Shown here piece by piece: positions 46,901 to 58,679 of a stretch of DNA of 64,000 bases (the stretch's first letter is position 1; each line of letters opens with the position of its first letter). The stretch spans positions 434,001 through 498,000 of the forward strand of contig JAGQDJ010000278.1 of NCBI GenBank assembly GCA_022885665.1, given 5' to 3'. The position numbers and the translations under genes are program-made. The notes under the pieces are model-generated. The model saw only the letters and a program-made list of their open reading frames with translations, did not search any database and was not told where the DNA came from. The stretch comes from Triops longicaudatus (Eukaryota; Arthropoda; Branchiopoda; Notostraca; Triopsidae).

Positions 46901-49900
46901 TTTTTACAGTTCCTTAGATGTTTCTAATTATAAAAATTATTCTTTAATTTGTTTATATTGTTAATTCTTTTTTAAAATATTCTCTTTTTCGGCCCTCACG
47001 TAGGCGACAAGGGAAAGTTTATCACTGTCACGTCAGGACGAAGCAAGAACGAGGTCACGCCACATATTGCATTTACGACGCGGTCCCTTTTCCAAGTTTG
47101 TATAATCTGGTCGAATACTACAAAACCCATGACATCAGAAACCCGGTAGGCATTAAAAAGTTATTATTTATCAAGACGACTGGTAAGGGCCGCACCCGGT
47201 ATTACGGTTCGGGTGGGGGGGGGGGGCTATTACCCCCCTGGGCACTGGTGTGCGCCTGAGAACCGGACAAAAACTTAAAACGAATAAATTTCTACTGATT
47301 TTTCACTTATCCTTGTAGCAATTCCGAATTCAGCTTACCCACGCCGTGCCTCAAGCGAATAGACATGAAAATAAAAAGTGGTTTCATAATCAGCTAACAC
47401 GAGCCCAAGCAGAAGAAATGCTACGACAGGTTCCAATGGACGGTGCATTTCTGGTACGACACAGTGATCGAGAGCCTAACTGGTTCGCCATATCGTTTAG
47501 GTAATCCGTCAAAAGTTGCCCGTTTTATTTAGTTTTATTATTAGTTTTTGGAATGTATTTATTTCGCTTGGAATCGTTTAGGGCAGAAGGGCAGATTAAA
47601 CATTGCCGCATTAAGCAGGAAGGACGTCTGTATGTAATTGGCACAGCGCAGTTCGACAGTTTGGTTGAGCTAATCGTTTACTATGAAAAGCATCCCCTTT
47701 ATCGACGGGTCAAGCTGAGATATCCAATCAACAGCGAAATCGTGAACAATCGTTTTTCGGTAAGTCATTTGCTATTCGTATAACATTTATTTCTTGAGTT
47801 TCCAATTTACAACGCTTCTTTACAAAAACATTGGGGGGGGGTACTTAAAGTGAAACTCCGTAATAAAAATAAGATGTAGATTTTCTGTACAGAAACGCGT
47901 AGAATTTAGCCGTACGAGGAAACAACTGGCTCAGGCCTCACGTAATAGGCCGGATGAGATTTATCAAAATCTTTATAAACAAAAGGTGCTAGAAGACTTT
48001 GCTTCTTGTAATGCTTTAGAATTGAGAAGTCAAATTGTGGCTTGACCTCACCTTTTGGGAAGGCTTTATACCCCTTCATTGGGACAGGTCCGTTGTAATA
48101 TGTGGGCGGAGCCGCGGTTGAAGTCGTGGGTTTCGGAGCCTCTGTCGTAGGTTTCGGTTTAGGAGCTTCGGTTGTAGGTTTGGGTGTAGAAACCAACCTC
48201 GGTGGAGCATACATGGCTGGGGCGTAATAATATGTAGGAGGGACTTTGGAAGGTTTCGCTTTAGTGGCGTGACCCTTAGGCTTGTGGTCACCATGAGACA
48301 CTACTCTTTGTGGAGCGTACATTGCTGGGACAGAAACTGGTGCATAATAATATGTGGGTGGAGCTAGTGCTGGCGGTTTCGGCTTAGGGACCTGAGGTAT
48401 TGGCTTGGGAATGCTATAAGAAACAGCCTTCGGTGGCGCGTGCATTGTTGGCGCAGGTGCGTAGTTGTATGTTATCGGTGCCGTTGCCGAAGGTTTCAAT
48501 TTAGGGGCTTGCGTTGCAGGTTTGGGAGCCTCATAAACTACAGGGGGTGGAGCATAGATTGCTGGAGCGGGTGCAGGAGGATAGTAATACGAAGACGGGG
48601 CAACAGTTGAAGGTTTCGGGGCCTGGGTTGTAGGTTTGGGAGCGTCGTAAGAAACGGCGGAGGGTGGAGCATAGATTGCTGGAGAGGGTACAGGTGGATA
48701 GTAATACGAGGATGGAGCAGCAGTTGAAGGCTTCGGGGCTTGCGTAGTAGGTTTGGGAGTTTTATAAACTGCACGGGGAGGAGCATAAGTTACTGGAACG
48801 GATGCAGGTGGGTTATAATAGGCGGACGGAGCAGCAGTTGAAGGCTTCGGGGCCTGGGTTGTAGGTTTGGGAGCGTCGTAAGAAACGGCGGAGGGTGGAG
48901 CATAGATTGCTGGAGAGGGTACAGGTGGATGGTAATACGAGGATGGAGCAGCAGTTGAAGGCTTCGGGGCTTGTGTAGTAGGTTTGGGAGTTTTATAAAC
49001 TGCACGGGGAGGAGCATAAGTTACTGGAACGGATGCAGGTGGGTTATAATAGGCGGACGGAGCAGCAGTTGAAGGCTTCGGGGCCTGGGTTGTAGGTTTG
49101 GGAGCGTCGTAAGAAACGGCGGAGGGTGGAGCATAGATTGCTGGAGAGGGTGCAGGTGGATAGTAATACGAGGATGGAGCAGCAGTTGAAGGTTTAGGCG
49201 TAGGAGTTTGCGTAGTAGGTTTGGAAGCATCATATACTACTTCAGCGGGAGCATAGATTGCTGGGGCAAGTGCAGCTGCGTAGTAGTATGTAAACGGTGC
49301 AGCAGTTGAAGGTTTCGGTTTGGGGGGTTGAGTTACAGTTTTGGGAACTTCATAAGAAACTACTGGGGGTGGAACGTATACTGCAGGGGCAGGAGCTGGA
49401 GCGTAGTAATACGCGGGCTGAGCTACGGCTGAAGGCTTCTCTGTGGGGAATTTGTATGAATCAGAAGCTTTGACGGTCTTAGGGGTTGTAGTTTTCGGTG
49501 TCTCGTAGTATGAGGGAGCAGGTTTGGACGTCGTGGAGACTGCTCCGTACGTAGAGACTTCAGGAGTTTTCGTTTTCAAATCGCATGGTGCGACATAGGG
49601 TACATTTGCGTACTCAGAGACCGTTTTCAGAGCTGATGCAGTAGTATTAGGTTTAGCGGGCAGCGGTTGCACATCGAGATCCGTTCCGTAGTAGCCAATT
49701 GCAATTTGGGAATTGGCAGCTGAATCTTGGCTCGACAGTGGTGACGACCATTGTGTATCCATGGGTGCCAGAGGTGAGTTTCCCCACATGGAGCTTGAGG
49801 AATCACTCCACTGGGATGATGCAGGTTGGTCACTCCATATACCAGCAGAAGGAGAATTCTGTGGTAGGTTTACATTCCAATCTCCACTAGCTGGCTCAGC

Positions 49901-52900
49901 TTCCCATTGAGAATTATGAGAAATTTGCGACCAATTTGGAGCTTCGAAGACAAGTTGTCTCTCTTGTGCAGCAAATACTAGTTCTGCTACACAGAACAGT
50001 GTCGCCTAGTTGACAGGTTGTCATTATTAAGGCTTATAGAGTTTTGTAGAACTTACCAGCCCGAGTCGCATCTTGACGGATCTTCTTCAGCGACGAAGGC
50101 TTTTGTGAAGGAAACTCTGAATGAAAACAGCTAGGATTCGTGAGTGCCAGCATTTTGTGAAGTCGTGCACTTTTATAGTCTGGGTTTTTCATATTTGACT
50201 GGCGTTCTCCGTGCTTAGTATTATCAAAGCATGTCTGTCAGGTCTAGTTGATGCTAGCACAGTTCGCTTGTGTAATGTAGGTCGCTCTGGAGAAAGTTGA
50301 CTCCGTCAGCATCCGAAGACCGTTGGTTAAGCAATATCTGAGAGTACGTATGATGCGTACCTAAATGAGTTGGTTAGGTCAAAGTCATATTTAGTCGAGT
50401 AAGCTTGTGTCCGGAGTGGGCACAGCAATACGTGAGTGGACCATTCAACAGGTTTTCTCGATAGGATTATGTGATTTGTCTAGTTTTTGTAACCCATAAC
50501 TTGTATTTTGTATCCCAGTCAGAATTCACATAACATCCCGGCACCCCCGTTTAGCCCACTTTCTTCCCATTCCCGTGAGTTCCAAGTTAATTGGAGACTT
50601 GATATTCAGATTCTGATGTGCCGAATTTGATCTTTGCTCCGAAATTGGCTTGGGCATTTAGACCCTACAAGCAAACTAGTTAAACAATCGGTTTTATAAT
50701 TCAAAACGGAATGTTTACTGTAGACTGAATGGGTTTCACGGGTGGAACAGGCGCCGCGTTAAGCTTCTTGTCTTCATTAATGACAAATCCCGTCTCACCC
50801 TCGACATTGTAATTGACTGTACGTAAGCTTCCTTCGGAATCTACAAATGCGTAGACTCCAGACACTCTCGAGCCGTCGCTCTTTTCAGAGACGGTTTTCC
50901 AGTCGCCTGTCACGGGGTCTTGTACTTTGTAGGCGTACTCGTACGGAATAATTTCACTTTCGTCCGTCACGTCAGCCTGTGGAGACATTAAATAATGGAC
51001 GAAAGGTATATAACTTTAATTTAATTTATATTTAACATTTCTATTTTAATAATAGATTATATTTTATATACCTTATTTGCGATGTATATAATTTTTGCTT
51101 ATACGTTTATAAATATACATCGCGTATACAGTACACAAATTTTTTCATCAATTTACGTGGTTTGCCTGCGACTTACCGTCTGTGAGCACGGAGGTTTTTG
51201 AGGTGTCTCTTTATTTACTACGGAAATGATAGACGGACTAGGAGGAACAGATGTGGAAGTGGAAATTACGACTGTTGTGGGGTTTACTTTGGCAACAGTG
51301 GGTTGCGTTGGTGCAGCTGTTGTTGCTTGGGCAACTTGCACAGGTTTCAGTGTCTGAACTGGCGGGGGTACGTACGCTGCTCCCAAACCAATAGGTCGGA
51401 AGATGAAGACTAGACCAGCAGTGTATCCGGGAGGAATATTTGCTGGGATACTGGGGACTCCTGTTTCTTGGTTTATTTGTATGTTGTGGTTTCGGGCTTT
51501 AACTTCAACGAGTTCTGAAGGTATCTGGATAATGTTTTGTCCCAGTGCGTCAATGGGTAGAATTGCATTTGCGAATCCATTTAAAGAGGGTGTCGTAAAT
51601 TGTACGGCTGGGCCATTTGCTTCCGATGCTGGTACCCAAGTGAAGGTGCGACCGCTGAGGGCTTCGTAGATCTGCTGGTCTTGAGATATAGGCAGACCTT
51701 GTGAGGCCAGAATGAGAAGTGCTGAGACGAACAGTCGAACCTAGTAGTTAATAATCGATTAGGCATTTTTTTGCGATGATCGTTACTAATATGTTGCGGA
51801 CTTCCAGTTCCTAGGGACTTTTGCATTGTAAACTACAAGTTTTTAAAGTTTCTTACCTGTACCCACGCCATGTCAGTGCGGAAACTTTTTGAACTGTGCG
51901 ATGTAAGAGTAGGAAGTCAGCGAGCTTTATATACGGAAGGAAGATTTTGGTAAATGAGGATTGTTGAAGTCTCTTCACGTGTTGATTAGGATGGATGTGA
52001 TCTTGACCTTGAATATATAATAAAAAAGAGTACGAAATTTCGTGCGCTTCTCTAGCAAGATGTGCAACCCATATACAGATTTCCGGAGCTCCTAGGAGCT
52101 TTTTTTTTTGGATATTCATGTGTGGTTAATTTGCGGTGTTATTTTTTTTTATTTTTTTTTTGCTTCAACTTCGTTTATCATTTTAACCTTGATATGTTAT
52201 GAGTTTATCGACATCGGATTGCGTTAATGGGATTTTTAGATGTGTATGCATTGATCATAATAAGGGGCTATATCCTTGAGACCCAAACGCCGACTACATT
52301 CTAATGAAGTTGGGTGTTTGTGATTTCCTCGAAAGTCGTTTGTCCTATAGGCTACTTTGTTTCCCTTTTTGGTTATTTCTATTTTTAATTAATATGTTTA
52401 CTATTATGTATTTCGCAATGGGAGATATATATTAAGGGTATGAAGTATCTGTTATTCTAAAATCTTTTTAGAATATTTTAGAATGTTTTGTTTTCTGCAG
52501 AGGCGGCGATTAGATGGGGACGAATCTGCACCTTACATGGATCCCAATAACTTCAGTACTGTAATAACTTAGCAAGCTTATCGTTCTTTGAATTCAGTTT
52601 GACGAATTAATCTACACTGCAGGTTACAGTGAAGGCAGTGTATAACTACGACGCCCAAAAAATTGACGAGCTGTCGTTTCCTCGAGGAGCTATCATCACG
52701 AATGTAGTTAAAGAAGATGAAGGTTGGTGGAAAGGAGACTATGGTGGTAAGCGACAGCATTATTTTCCCGCCAACCACACGGAGGAAATTGTACCACCTG
52801 AACCAGAAGTACTTCGAAATTACTTGGTTTTTCCGTTGTTTGGTATACTCAAGATAAATTTTGCTTTGATTGACAAGGAGACAGCACCGTTAGGAAGCTT

Positions 52901-54502
52901 ACAAAAAGGTTGTATCGATATTGGAGGTGCGACCGTGAATTTGCAACCTTATGTAAGCAATACAGTTGCTGCAAATGGCTTTGCCAACAACAGTCATCCG
53001 CGTATTGAATGGATTATACGCATTGAACCGCTTTCCTACACAGGGAATGCACGGTGTTATGAACTGGGCGTACCAAACAAGGAAGAGGCGGTGGAATGGG
53101 TTAACAAAATTAGAGAACTTGCTCAGTCTGCAAGCTATCGAGTATTTTCTTCAGAGATATTTTCTTCGGAAGGAACTGTATTAAATGATTTATTTTTTAA
53201 TAGGAAACGCAGAATAAAAAGGTGGAAAAGGCATCGGGAATTGCTAAAGAACTCTCAGACTTAATTGTCTACTGCCGATCAGTTACCTTTCACATGGAAA
53301 AGGTGAAGAGTGAAAACAAATGCATCTATGAAATGTGTTCATTTCCTGAAACGAAAGGCGAAAAGCTTCTTCTGTCGCAGGAATACAGCAAGGAATTTTT
53401 GTCGTACCACAAGGTGGGATTCATTATTCTCGTATTGCATTCAAAATCACATAAATGATGGTTATTCTTTTGCAGGATATGTTCAGCCGAGTCTATCCGA
53501 AAGGCCAGCGTATAGATTCGTCCAACTATAATCCCGTTCCTTTTTGGAACGTTGGTGTACAGATGGTGGCGTTGAATTATCAAACACCTGGTATTCGTGT
53601 CGTGTACCTTTCAATTTCAACAGAGATTTACGGAGCAATTATAATGTTTACACAGGAAAGCAAATGGAAATCAATCAAGGAAGGTTTATGCAAAACGGGA
53701 GCTGTGGTTACGTTTTACGGCCTGAATGCATGATGGACGAAAATTTTAGTCCATACGATCCTTCGACACTGAAAGGTGTAGATGCCTTAACTATCACAAT
53801 CAGGGTGAGTCTCGCGATTTCGTTTTTATTACAGTAAATATATAAGAAAACTCAGGTAATAAGCGCTCGACACCTCAGCAAGCGAAAAGGTATAGCAAGT
53901 CCGTATGTTGAGGTGGAATTAGTTGGGGCAGAATATGATTCCAACATTCGCTTTACCACCAAACATGTAGGTACGGGTACAGTCTCTTTTACAGTAAGGA
54001 TGATGTAATGACATTCGTATATATTCTAGCCGACAACGGTCTCAAGCCTGTGTGGAATGAAGTCTGCGTACTTCAGGTTATTTGTCCACCTTTAGCGTTG
54101 TTGCGCTTTGTAGTCTACGATGTGGATATGTTTGGCGATCCTAACTGTATTGCACAAGCAACTTACCCGGTATTTCTCATTTCAATCGAAAGAATTACAC
54201 AAACTACATTGGTGTGTTATAGGTTACGTGCCTACGAGGAGGCTATAGGAGTGTTCCTCTGAAGAATGGCTACAGCGAAGAACTAGAACTTGCATCTTTG
54301 CTAGTTCATATGGATATTCAGAAGATAATGGTAAAATAGCTTTTATAATCTTTAAATAGACTTGTTTAATTGTCCTGGATTGCAGAACGAATCGGAAGCA
54401 TCTCGCAAAAGACGTGAACATGCTTTGAACTCGTATAAACGTATGAGTTTAGAAACAAATTCTACGCCCCAGATTGCGGCTCATCGCACAAGCCTTGGTT
54501 AA
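43923..54502 (+). CDS. PLCG1: Phospholipase C gamma
   Basis: This enzyme hydrolyses PIP2 to IP3 and diacylglycerol downstream of receptor tyrosine kinases. About 22 exons encode the full gamma layout. Order: N-terminal PH domain (43923-44670), EF-hand region (44737-45150), catalytic X box (45690-46400) with HYWIASSHNTYLTGDQ and FIYHGHTLTTKIKF supplying both catalytic histidines, a split PH half (NGILYMEDMIEHGRWVPHFF), two SH2 domains (46698-47157 with GAFLVRNSE; 47320-47759 with GAFLVRHSD), SH3 (from 52623, AVYNYDAQKIDELSF and GWWKGDYGGK), the other PH half, catalytic Y box (53476-53802, YPKGQRIDSSNYNP), and C2 (GLKPVWNE, FVVYDVDMFGDPN). The tail ends at 54502. The intron 47760-52500 (4,741 bp), between the second SH2 and a short linker exon (52501-52561), hosts two antisense cuticle genes. 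It is intact and orthologous to Drosophila small wing. Confidence 0.95.
47182..47262. mobile_element. Degenerate relative of the hAT-type MITE in a PLC gamma intron
   Basis: The stretch AGGGCCGCACCCGG, followed by a GGTTCG word and a long G run, closely resembles the left end of the MITE at 16636. No matching right end or target duplication could be placed, so this is a truncated or decayed copy within the intron at about 47,146-47,319. Confidence 0.4.
47906..50071 (-). CDS. Tyr/Pro-rich repetitive secreted protein, cuticle-like, nested in PLC gamma intron
   Basis: This gene lies wholly inside the large PLC gamma intron on the opposite strand. Exon 1 (50071-50057) and exon 2 (50005-47906) give 704 residues, joined across a 51-bp intron. 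The signal peptide is MRLGLATLFCVAELVFAAQ. A Ser/Trp/Gln-rich segment follows, then a long array of repeats of about 40 residues built on KPTTQAPKPSTAAPSSYYYP and PAIYAPPSAVSYDAPKP. Two 252-bp (84-residue) double units around 48,538-49,041 are nearly identical, showing recent duplication. There is no chitin-binding RR domain. Tyr-Tyr-Tyr-Pro repeats with signal peptides are common in arthropod cuticle or extracellular matrix proteins, so a structural role is inferred. The short-first-exon layout matches the neighbouring RR gene. Confidence 0.8.
48538..49041 (-). repeat. Two tandem 252-bp units within the Tyr/Pro-rich gene
   Basis: Shadow frames in this block restart exactly 252 bases apart (48538 and 48790) with nearly the same translation, so the DNA itself is duplicated. 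Each unit encodes 84 residues, made of two related repeats of about 42 residues. Confidence 0.8.
50170..50177 (-). promoter_or_regulatory. TATA box of the Tyr/Pro-rich gene
   Basis: The minus strand reads TATAAAAG here, about 100 bp upstream of the ATG at 50071. This is a canonical TATA box inside the PLC gamma intron, supporting an independent promoter. Confidence 0.6.
50701..51871 (-). CDS. RR-type cuticle protein (chitin-binding 4), nested in PLC gamma intron
   Basis: This is a secreted exoskeleton protein, also inside the PLC gamma intron and antisense to it. Exons 51871-51857, 51740-51177 and 50976-50701 give 284 residues. The signal peptide is split across the first intron (MAWVQ, then VRLFVSALLILASQ). 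A Thr/Val/Pro-rich central region follows. The C-terminal exon encodes a Rebers-Riddiford domain: YEYAYKVQDPVTGDWKTVSE, SDGSRVSGVYAFVDSEGSLR, then TVNYNVEGETGFVIN. The aromatic residues that stack on chitin are kept. It is in tandem with the Tyr/Pro-rich gene, whose ATG is 630 bp downstream. The very short first coding exon is a usual cuticle-gene layout. Confidence 0.92.
51925..51933 (-). promoter_or_regulatory. TATA box of the RR cuticle gene
   Basis: The minus strand reads TATATAAAG about 55 bp upstream of the ATG at 51871. Cuticle genes commonly have TATA promoters and short leaders, which fits. Confidence 0.65.
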
Positions 54503-55249
54503 ATGAATACTGGTTGTTCATCAACATTCTACAATCAGAAAAGTACAAATATAGGCTTATTGTCTTATAGACCAGCAAACCTGGGATAGATTGTCTGTTA
54601 TTCTTTGCATTCCTGTCTTTTTTTTGTCAATTTCATGTGCCATACCATTTATTTTACGTTGAGTGTAGGACATGTATTTCAATTTAATTATTTTTTTTAT
54701 TTTTATTTTTTCGCTACTGCGGCTTTGAAATTGTCGTGCGCCCAGCGCATTTGTGAATGTGAGTAAACGAGCTTTCAAATATCCTCTCGCTCAGTTTCGT
54801 TCAGAAAGCTAGATTCCAGGGAATTTCGCGGTCGGCTTTATCACTATCAACGCTCTTTCTACCCTGAGCCATTTGCGCAAAGAAGTGTAAAAACTCTCGA
54901 GTAATATAAAACAGGTTAGTCAAGCTAACGCTAAGTGAATTTTTGCTGCGAGTACATGGACTCGATCACGATCAGGAAATGAAAATCAGGATGAGTTGCA
55001 AATCGTCAAAATCTGCAGTCGTCGTCCTTGTTTTTAATCACTTTGTATTGAGTACTGCATAACTGAACAGTTTAGATCTATGGAATACTAAGCAGCTGCT
55101 AATTACGGAGATGAGTCCTTGTGGACCCTGTTCACATTACGTGACTTGTGCTGTGCAAGTCTACATTGGATAATTCGAGCTCCACTCTAAACAATACATT
55201 ACTTGTTATTACTATGTTATCAACTTCTGTTCCTCACCCTGAGAAATAA
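54503..55249. other. Convergent 3' region between PLC gamma and NT5DC1
   Basis: 3' flanks of two genes that run toward each other. No gene or bounded repeat seen. Confidence 0.4.
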
Positions 55250-56674
55250 CTAATCCAATACAGTGGGATTGGCGGGGTAGAATCCGCCGTCGCATTCATC
55301 CCCGAATGCCAGGTACTCGTGTGAATGTGAATTCGGCACTAAGCTGGTAATAAAAGGAATACAAAGTCGGCTATAACTGCGGACAATACTGCCCCATAAG
55401 GTATTCATTCGAGATGGCCCAGTTACAGTAGTATCAGAACAAAATGCAGAGTCGACATAGAAAAAGGATCCCCAGAATTTCGATTCTAAATAGGTTCTGT
55501 CTATATGTCGATCTACTGCTTCGTTTATATCCTTCCATCCTTCGGCGGCCAGTTCTTCCACCACAGCGATCGTATCACAGCAGTTCATTTGTCGAGGAGC
55601 TAGCACATCCTGAATTAAATTGTCTCCTATGTAAACACAACGAAGATTTTTGTCTTGGCATTTGGCCTCTTCCTTCCGATTGGATTCTACTAGGGTTTTG
55701 TGTTCACAATGATAATGAATCAGACTTTTGTACAATTGGCTCCAGTTGCCATGTACGTAAACGACATGTGGCTGCAAAATGGCATCGGGTGATAACTCTG
55801 AAGTCTTGCCTGCATCACTCTTGTTCTCGTTGTGAATACGAAAAGGACGCGTGTTACTGACACTAAAAAAACTGGGTTTGCGTGCGTTACAAACTATGAA
55901 TTTGAAATATTGCTGCCAATCAGTTCCCAAGCAATACCGTGCGATGTGATTAACATACTCGGCTTCCGAGCCACTTATAAGGAAGGTGATGTGACTTTCG
56001 CCCAAGTCCTTTAACCACTGTTTTAATTCAGGGCTGCACGGCCAGAGGTATTTTTCTGGGAATTGTTTTAATTCCGGATAAAACCCGCCTTCGTCGCTGT
56101 GAAAATGCTCACGCTGAAACATATCTACCAAACCGCATAAAACGTCCATCCAAAATTTGTACTTTGTGGACACGCACCTCTGGCTATCGGAATCCAAGCA
56201 ATCTACAATTCTGGCACAAAGCAATGCCGCTGGCAAATCAAAATAGTCCTTAAATAGACGGAATTTCTTTCTAATTTTGGGCTTCTGCGACTCAGCACAA
56301 ACTTCGCCTGCACAGTTTTCAATCAAACTTTTACACAGTGCTTCCGTTTGCGAGCTTCGATGGGTCTTTCCATAGACTTCCGCTATTTCGTTATCAGATA
56401 TCTTGCGTGTTCCGTGTGAAGCAGCAAGAATTACCCCGTCTGGAGACAGCTTGAGAAAGTTGCCTTTGGCAATATCCAACACTAGACCTTTCTGCACTAA
56501 ATCTTGTTCGAAGTATCCCAGAGGTTGTAGTAAGGATGGATAGTTGTAACCCTTCACCTTAACGACATAGTTAGCCAGCACGCGGTATTCCATGCAGATA
56601 AGCTCATGTAGGCGGTATCTTATTAAGGTATTATCCACGTCAAATCCTATAACTCGGTAATCGGTGAGTCTCAT
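55250..56674 (-). CDS. NT5DC1: 5'-nucleotidase domain-containing protein 1 (HAD family)
   Basis: This is a single-exon gene of 474 residues, unusual in a window where almost every gene is split. The N-terminus has the HAD motif I, GFDVDNTLIRYRL, with the nucleophile and general-acid aspartates at residues 12 and 14. The motif is followed by a lengthy cap region including EYRVLANYVVKVKGYNYP. Motif III/IV is near YIGDNLIQDVLAPRQ. The overall order matches the IMP-GMP-specific 5'-nucleotidase-like NT5DC group, best NT5DC1, whose substrate is not established. The lack of introns could reflect an old retrocopy or intron loss, but the frame is fully open with no decay. A 52-bp adenine run lies about 100 bp upstream of the ATG. 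Confidence 0.88.
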   Translation of the reverse strand: MRLTDYRVIGFDVDNTLIRYRLHELICMEYRVLANYVVKVKGYNYPSLLQPLGYFEQDLVQKGLVLDIAKGNFLKLSPDGVILAASHGTRKISDNEIAEVYGKTHRSSQTEALCKSLIENCAGEVCAESQKPKIRKKFRLFKDYFDLPAALLCARIVDCLDSDSQRCVSTKYKFWMDVLCGLVDMFQREHFHSDEGGFYPELKQFPEKYLWPCSPELKQWLKDLGESHITFLISGSEAEYVNHIARYCLGTDWQQYFKFIVCNARKPSFFSVSNTRPFRIHNENKSDAGKTSELSPDAILQPHVVYVHGNWSQLYKSLIHYHCEHKTLVESNRKEEAKCQDKNLRCVYIGDNLIQDVLAPRQMNCCDTIAVVEELAAEGWKDINEAVDRHIDRTYLESKFWGSFFYVDSAFCSDTTVTGPSRMNTLWGSIVRSYSRLCIPFITSLVPNSHSHEYLAFGDECDGGFYPANPTVLD

Positions 56675-56773
56675 TTTGCAAATCTTTACAAAGCACGAAA
56701 TTAATGCACAAACTCGATATCACCTGAAAGGACAAAATCACAAAAGGTGGCCATAAGTGCTCCGTATAAAATC

Positions 56774-56776
<3 letters not shown>

Positions 56777-56828
<52 letters not shown>
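56777..56828. repeat. Poly(A) tract of 52 bases
   Basis: An uninterrupted run of 52 adenines on the plus strand (thymines in the NT5DC1 sense). It may be a slipped microsatellite or the tail of a retroposed insert, but no retroposed body is recognised beside it. Its exact length is prone to sequencing error. Confidence 0.85.
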
Positions 56829-56829
<1 letters not shown>

Positions 56830-58679
56830 AAACCAAAAAAAGGAGCAGGGGCAAACACGTAATATAAAGCACACGAGTTTGATAAAAAAAAATATCGGAA
56901 GATTCAAAGATGTTGTGTGTCGAGAATATGTCCACAGCATCTGTCGGAAGGTACGAAGCTGCCAGAAAAAGAGAACACCAACGGAGTCCTTTGTCAAACA
57001 GCGCAAGCGCTGCTCTACTGTAAAGTCACAGGCTCAAGCGCAAAAATAATCCCCTGGTAATGCGGCATTTGGCGTGGCGGACAAGGCTTGTCAATCGCTT
57101 ATGTTTGACGAACTTTAGAGGGTAAAAGGCAGAAATCTTTCATATGATATTGGCTACTACATACGTCGAGGTCAACGCGCTAAATTATGTTACAATAATC
57201 CACTGATTAAGAAGCAAGGGTATTAATTTCAAGAGCAAGAGTAGTGAGTTTCTTTCCTAGGCAAGTGGGTAGGAACTGACTTGGAATGCAACCCAAAAAC
57301 TGTCGCGCACTGTTAGCTAATGTGCTTACAGGAATCCGTGTTACACAGAGCAAGCAACAGATGAATTTTTCGAGTTAACTAGAAATGAAAAGTCAATTAG
57401 GGTTCAACTGTTCCGCGAACGAAAAAAGTATCTGAAGGTACAACATCAAGACGACCAGCTGAAGTTTGTGTGGAATGCCAAATATCTTGAATAGGACACA
57501 AGTGACTCCGCCTCATCGTTATGAAGGCGCCGAGGAGCACCCAATGAGCGGTGCATTCCGCGCATTCCTACTCTGCACTGAAAAGCAACGAACGGGACTT
57601 GCCTTGGCACTAGCTTCGACTTCGGAGTTGAACGATTAACACACCACATCGCTCGATAACACCGTGTGTAACCTTGCTTTAGTAAACATAGCCAAGTTCA
57701 TGAAAACGTTGGAATTTATCCGTGTTTATGCTAACAGTAGTGAATGTTGTCCGGTAATTGGATACTACAAGTATTAAATTCACGACATCAGGCAAGTTCA
57801 GTGTCTTTCTATTGTGCTACGAATAACTTATAGAATATGTTGGGAAGTCAAACTGTAACAAACGAAGGGTTAGTGAATTATGGTGTTTTTTTCGTTACGG
57901 TAAGTGATTGGAATGCGTAGCTAGAACACAGGCAGCACTGTAAAACGGGGGCGCGGGCTAGGAACGTGGACTTCTCTTGCTCTTTCCCCCGGTTCAGTGA
58001 CATTCCGCAACGCCCTTGTCTTGCCCAAATTTTCCGAATGCGAGTGAGGAAGCAACAGAGAAGAGAGAAAGCTTGACTGCGATACGCGATATGAAAACAA
58101 GACAGTACACAGGAAAAGAACAACATTCCTAAACTACTTTTGTTTCTTCGCATTGCTTTCATGGCCTACCGTGCATCTATAGCGACAATACAAGTACGAT
58201 GTGATTTTTCACATCCACAATGCGCTTGCATTTCGAAATAATGCAACACAGGAACGCAGATATTGATCAACGCTGCAAGTCCTGGCCAGACTTGGTAGTT
58301 AAACTGGGATAGGACACGGCTTAGGGTGCGCAGGGAAAATACGGCAGAAGAGTTTGCTTTTTGCTTTGCTATCGGTGGGACCCACCCTGATGGGGGTCTA
58401 AAGGAAACATGAGGCGGACGAGTAAACCAAGCTTTCCGTCCCTTTGCTACCCTCACTGTCATGTTAAAGCATATGCATTTGACCAAGAAAGTGGACTACA
58501 CTTAATCTGTGTCGTATTTTGAGTACTGACCAGCTTTTCAGCTAGATAAAGTGAAATCAGTTAAGTTTCCCAAGTTGAGCTAAGGAATCGTTTCATTTGA
58601 AAACTATGCTCCTTGTTTTATTTTGCAGTAGCCTTCGTAGTGCGATTTGGAAAGCTTCTAACATAACTCTACTACCGCA
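56829..58679. other. 5' region between NT5DC1 and Tgi
   Basis: The two genes diverge from here, so promoters are expected. Minus-strand open frames at 57,446-57,649, 57,878-58,162 and 58,166-58,486 have no recognisable motifs. Confidence 0.4.

Noticed and set aside
48076..49233. Several minus-strand frames with repeated LLPVQFIKLP-type wording
   Set aside because: They are out-of-frame shadows of the tandem repeats in the Tyr/Pro-rich gene.
55444..55860. Plus-strand frame of 138 residues
   Set aside because: It is antisense to the NT5DC1 coding exon with no domain of its own.
56747..57049. Frame with a long poly-lysine run
   Set aside because: It is created by the 52-A tract and has no other protein-like content.
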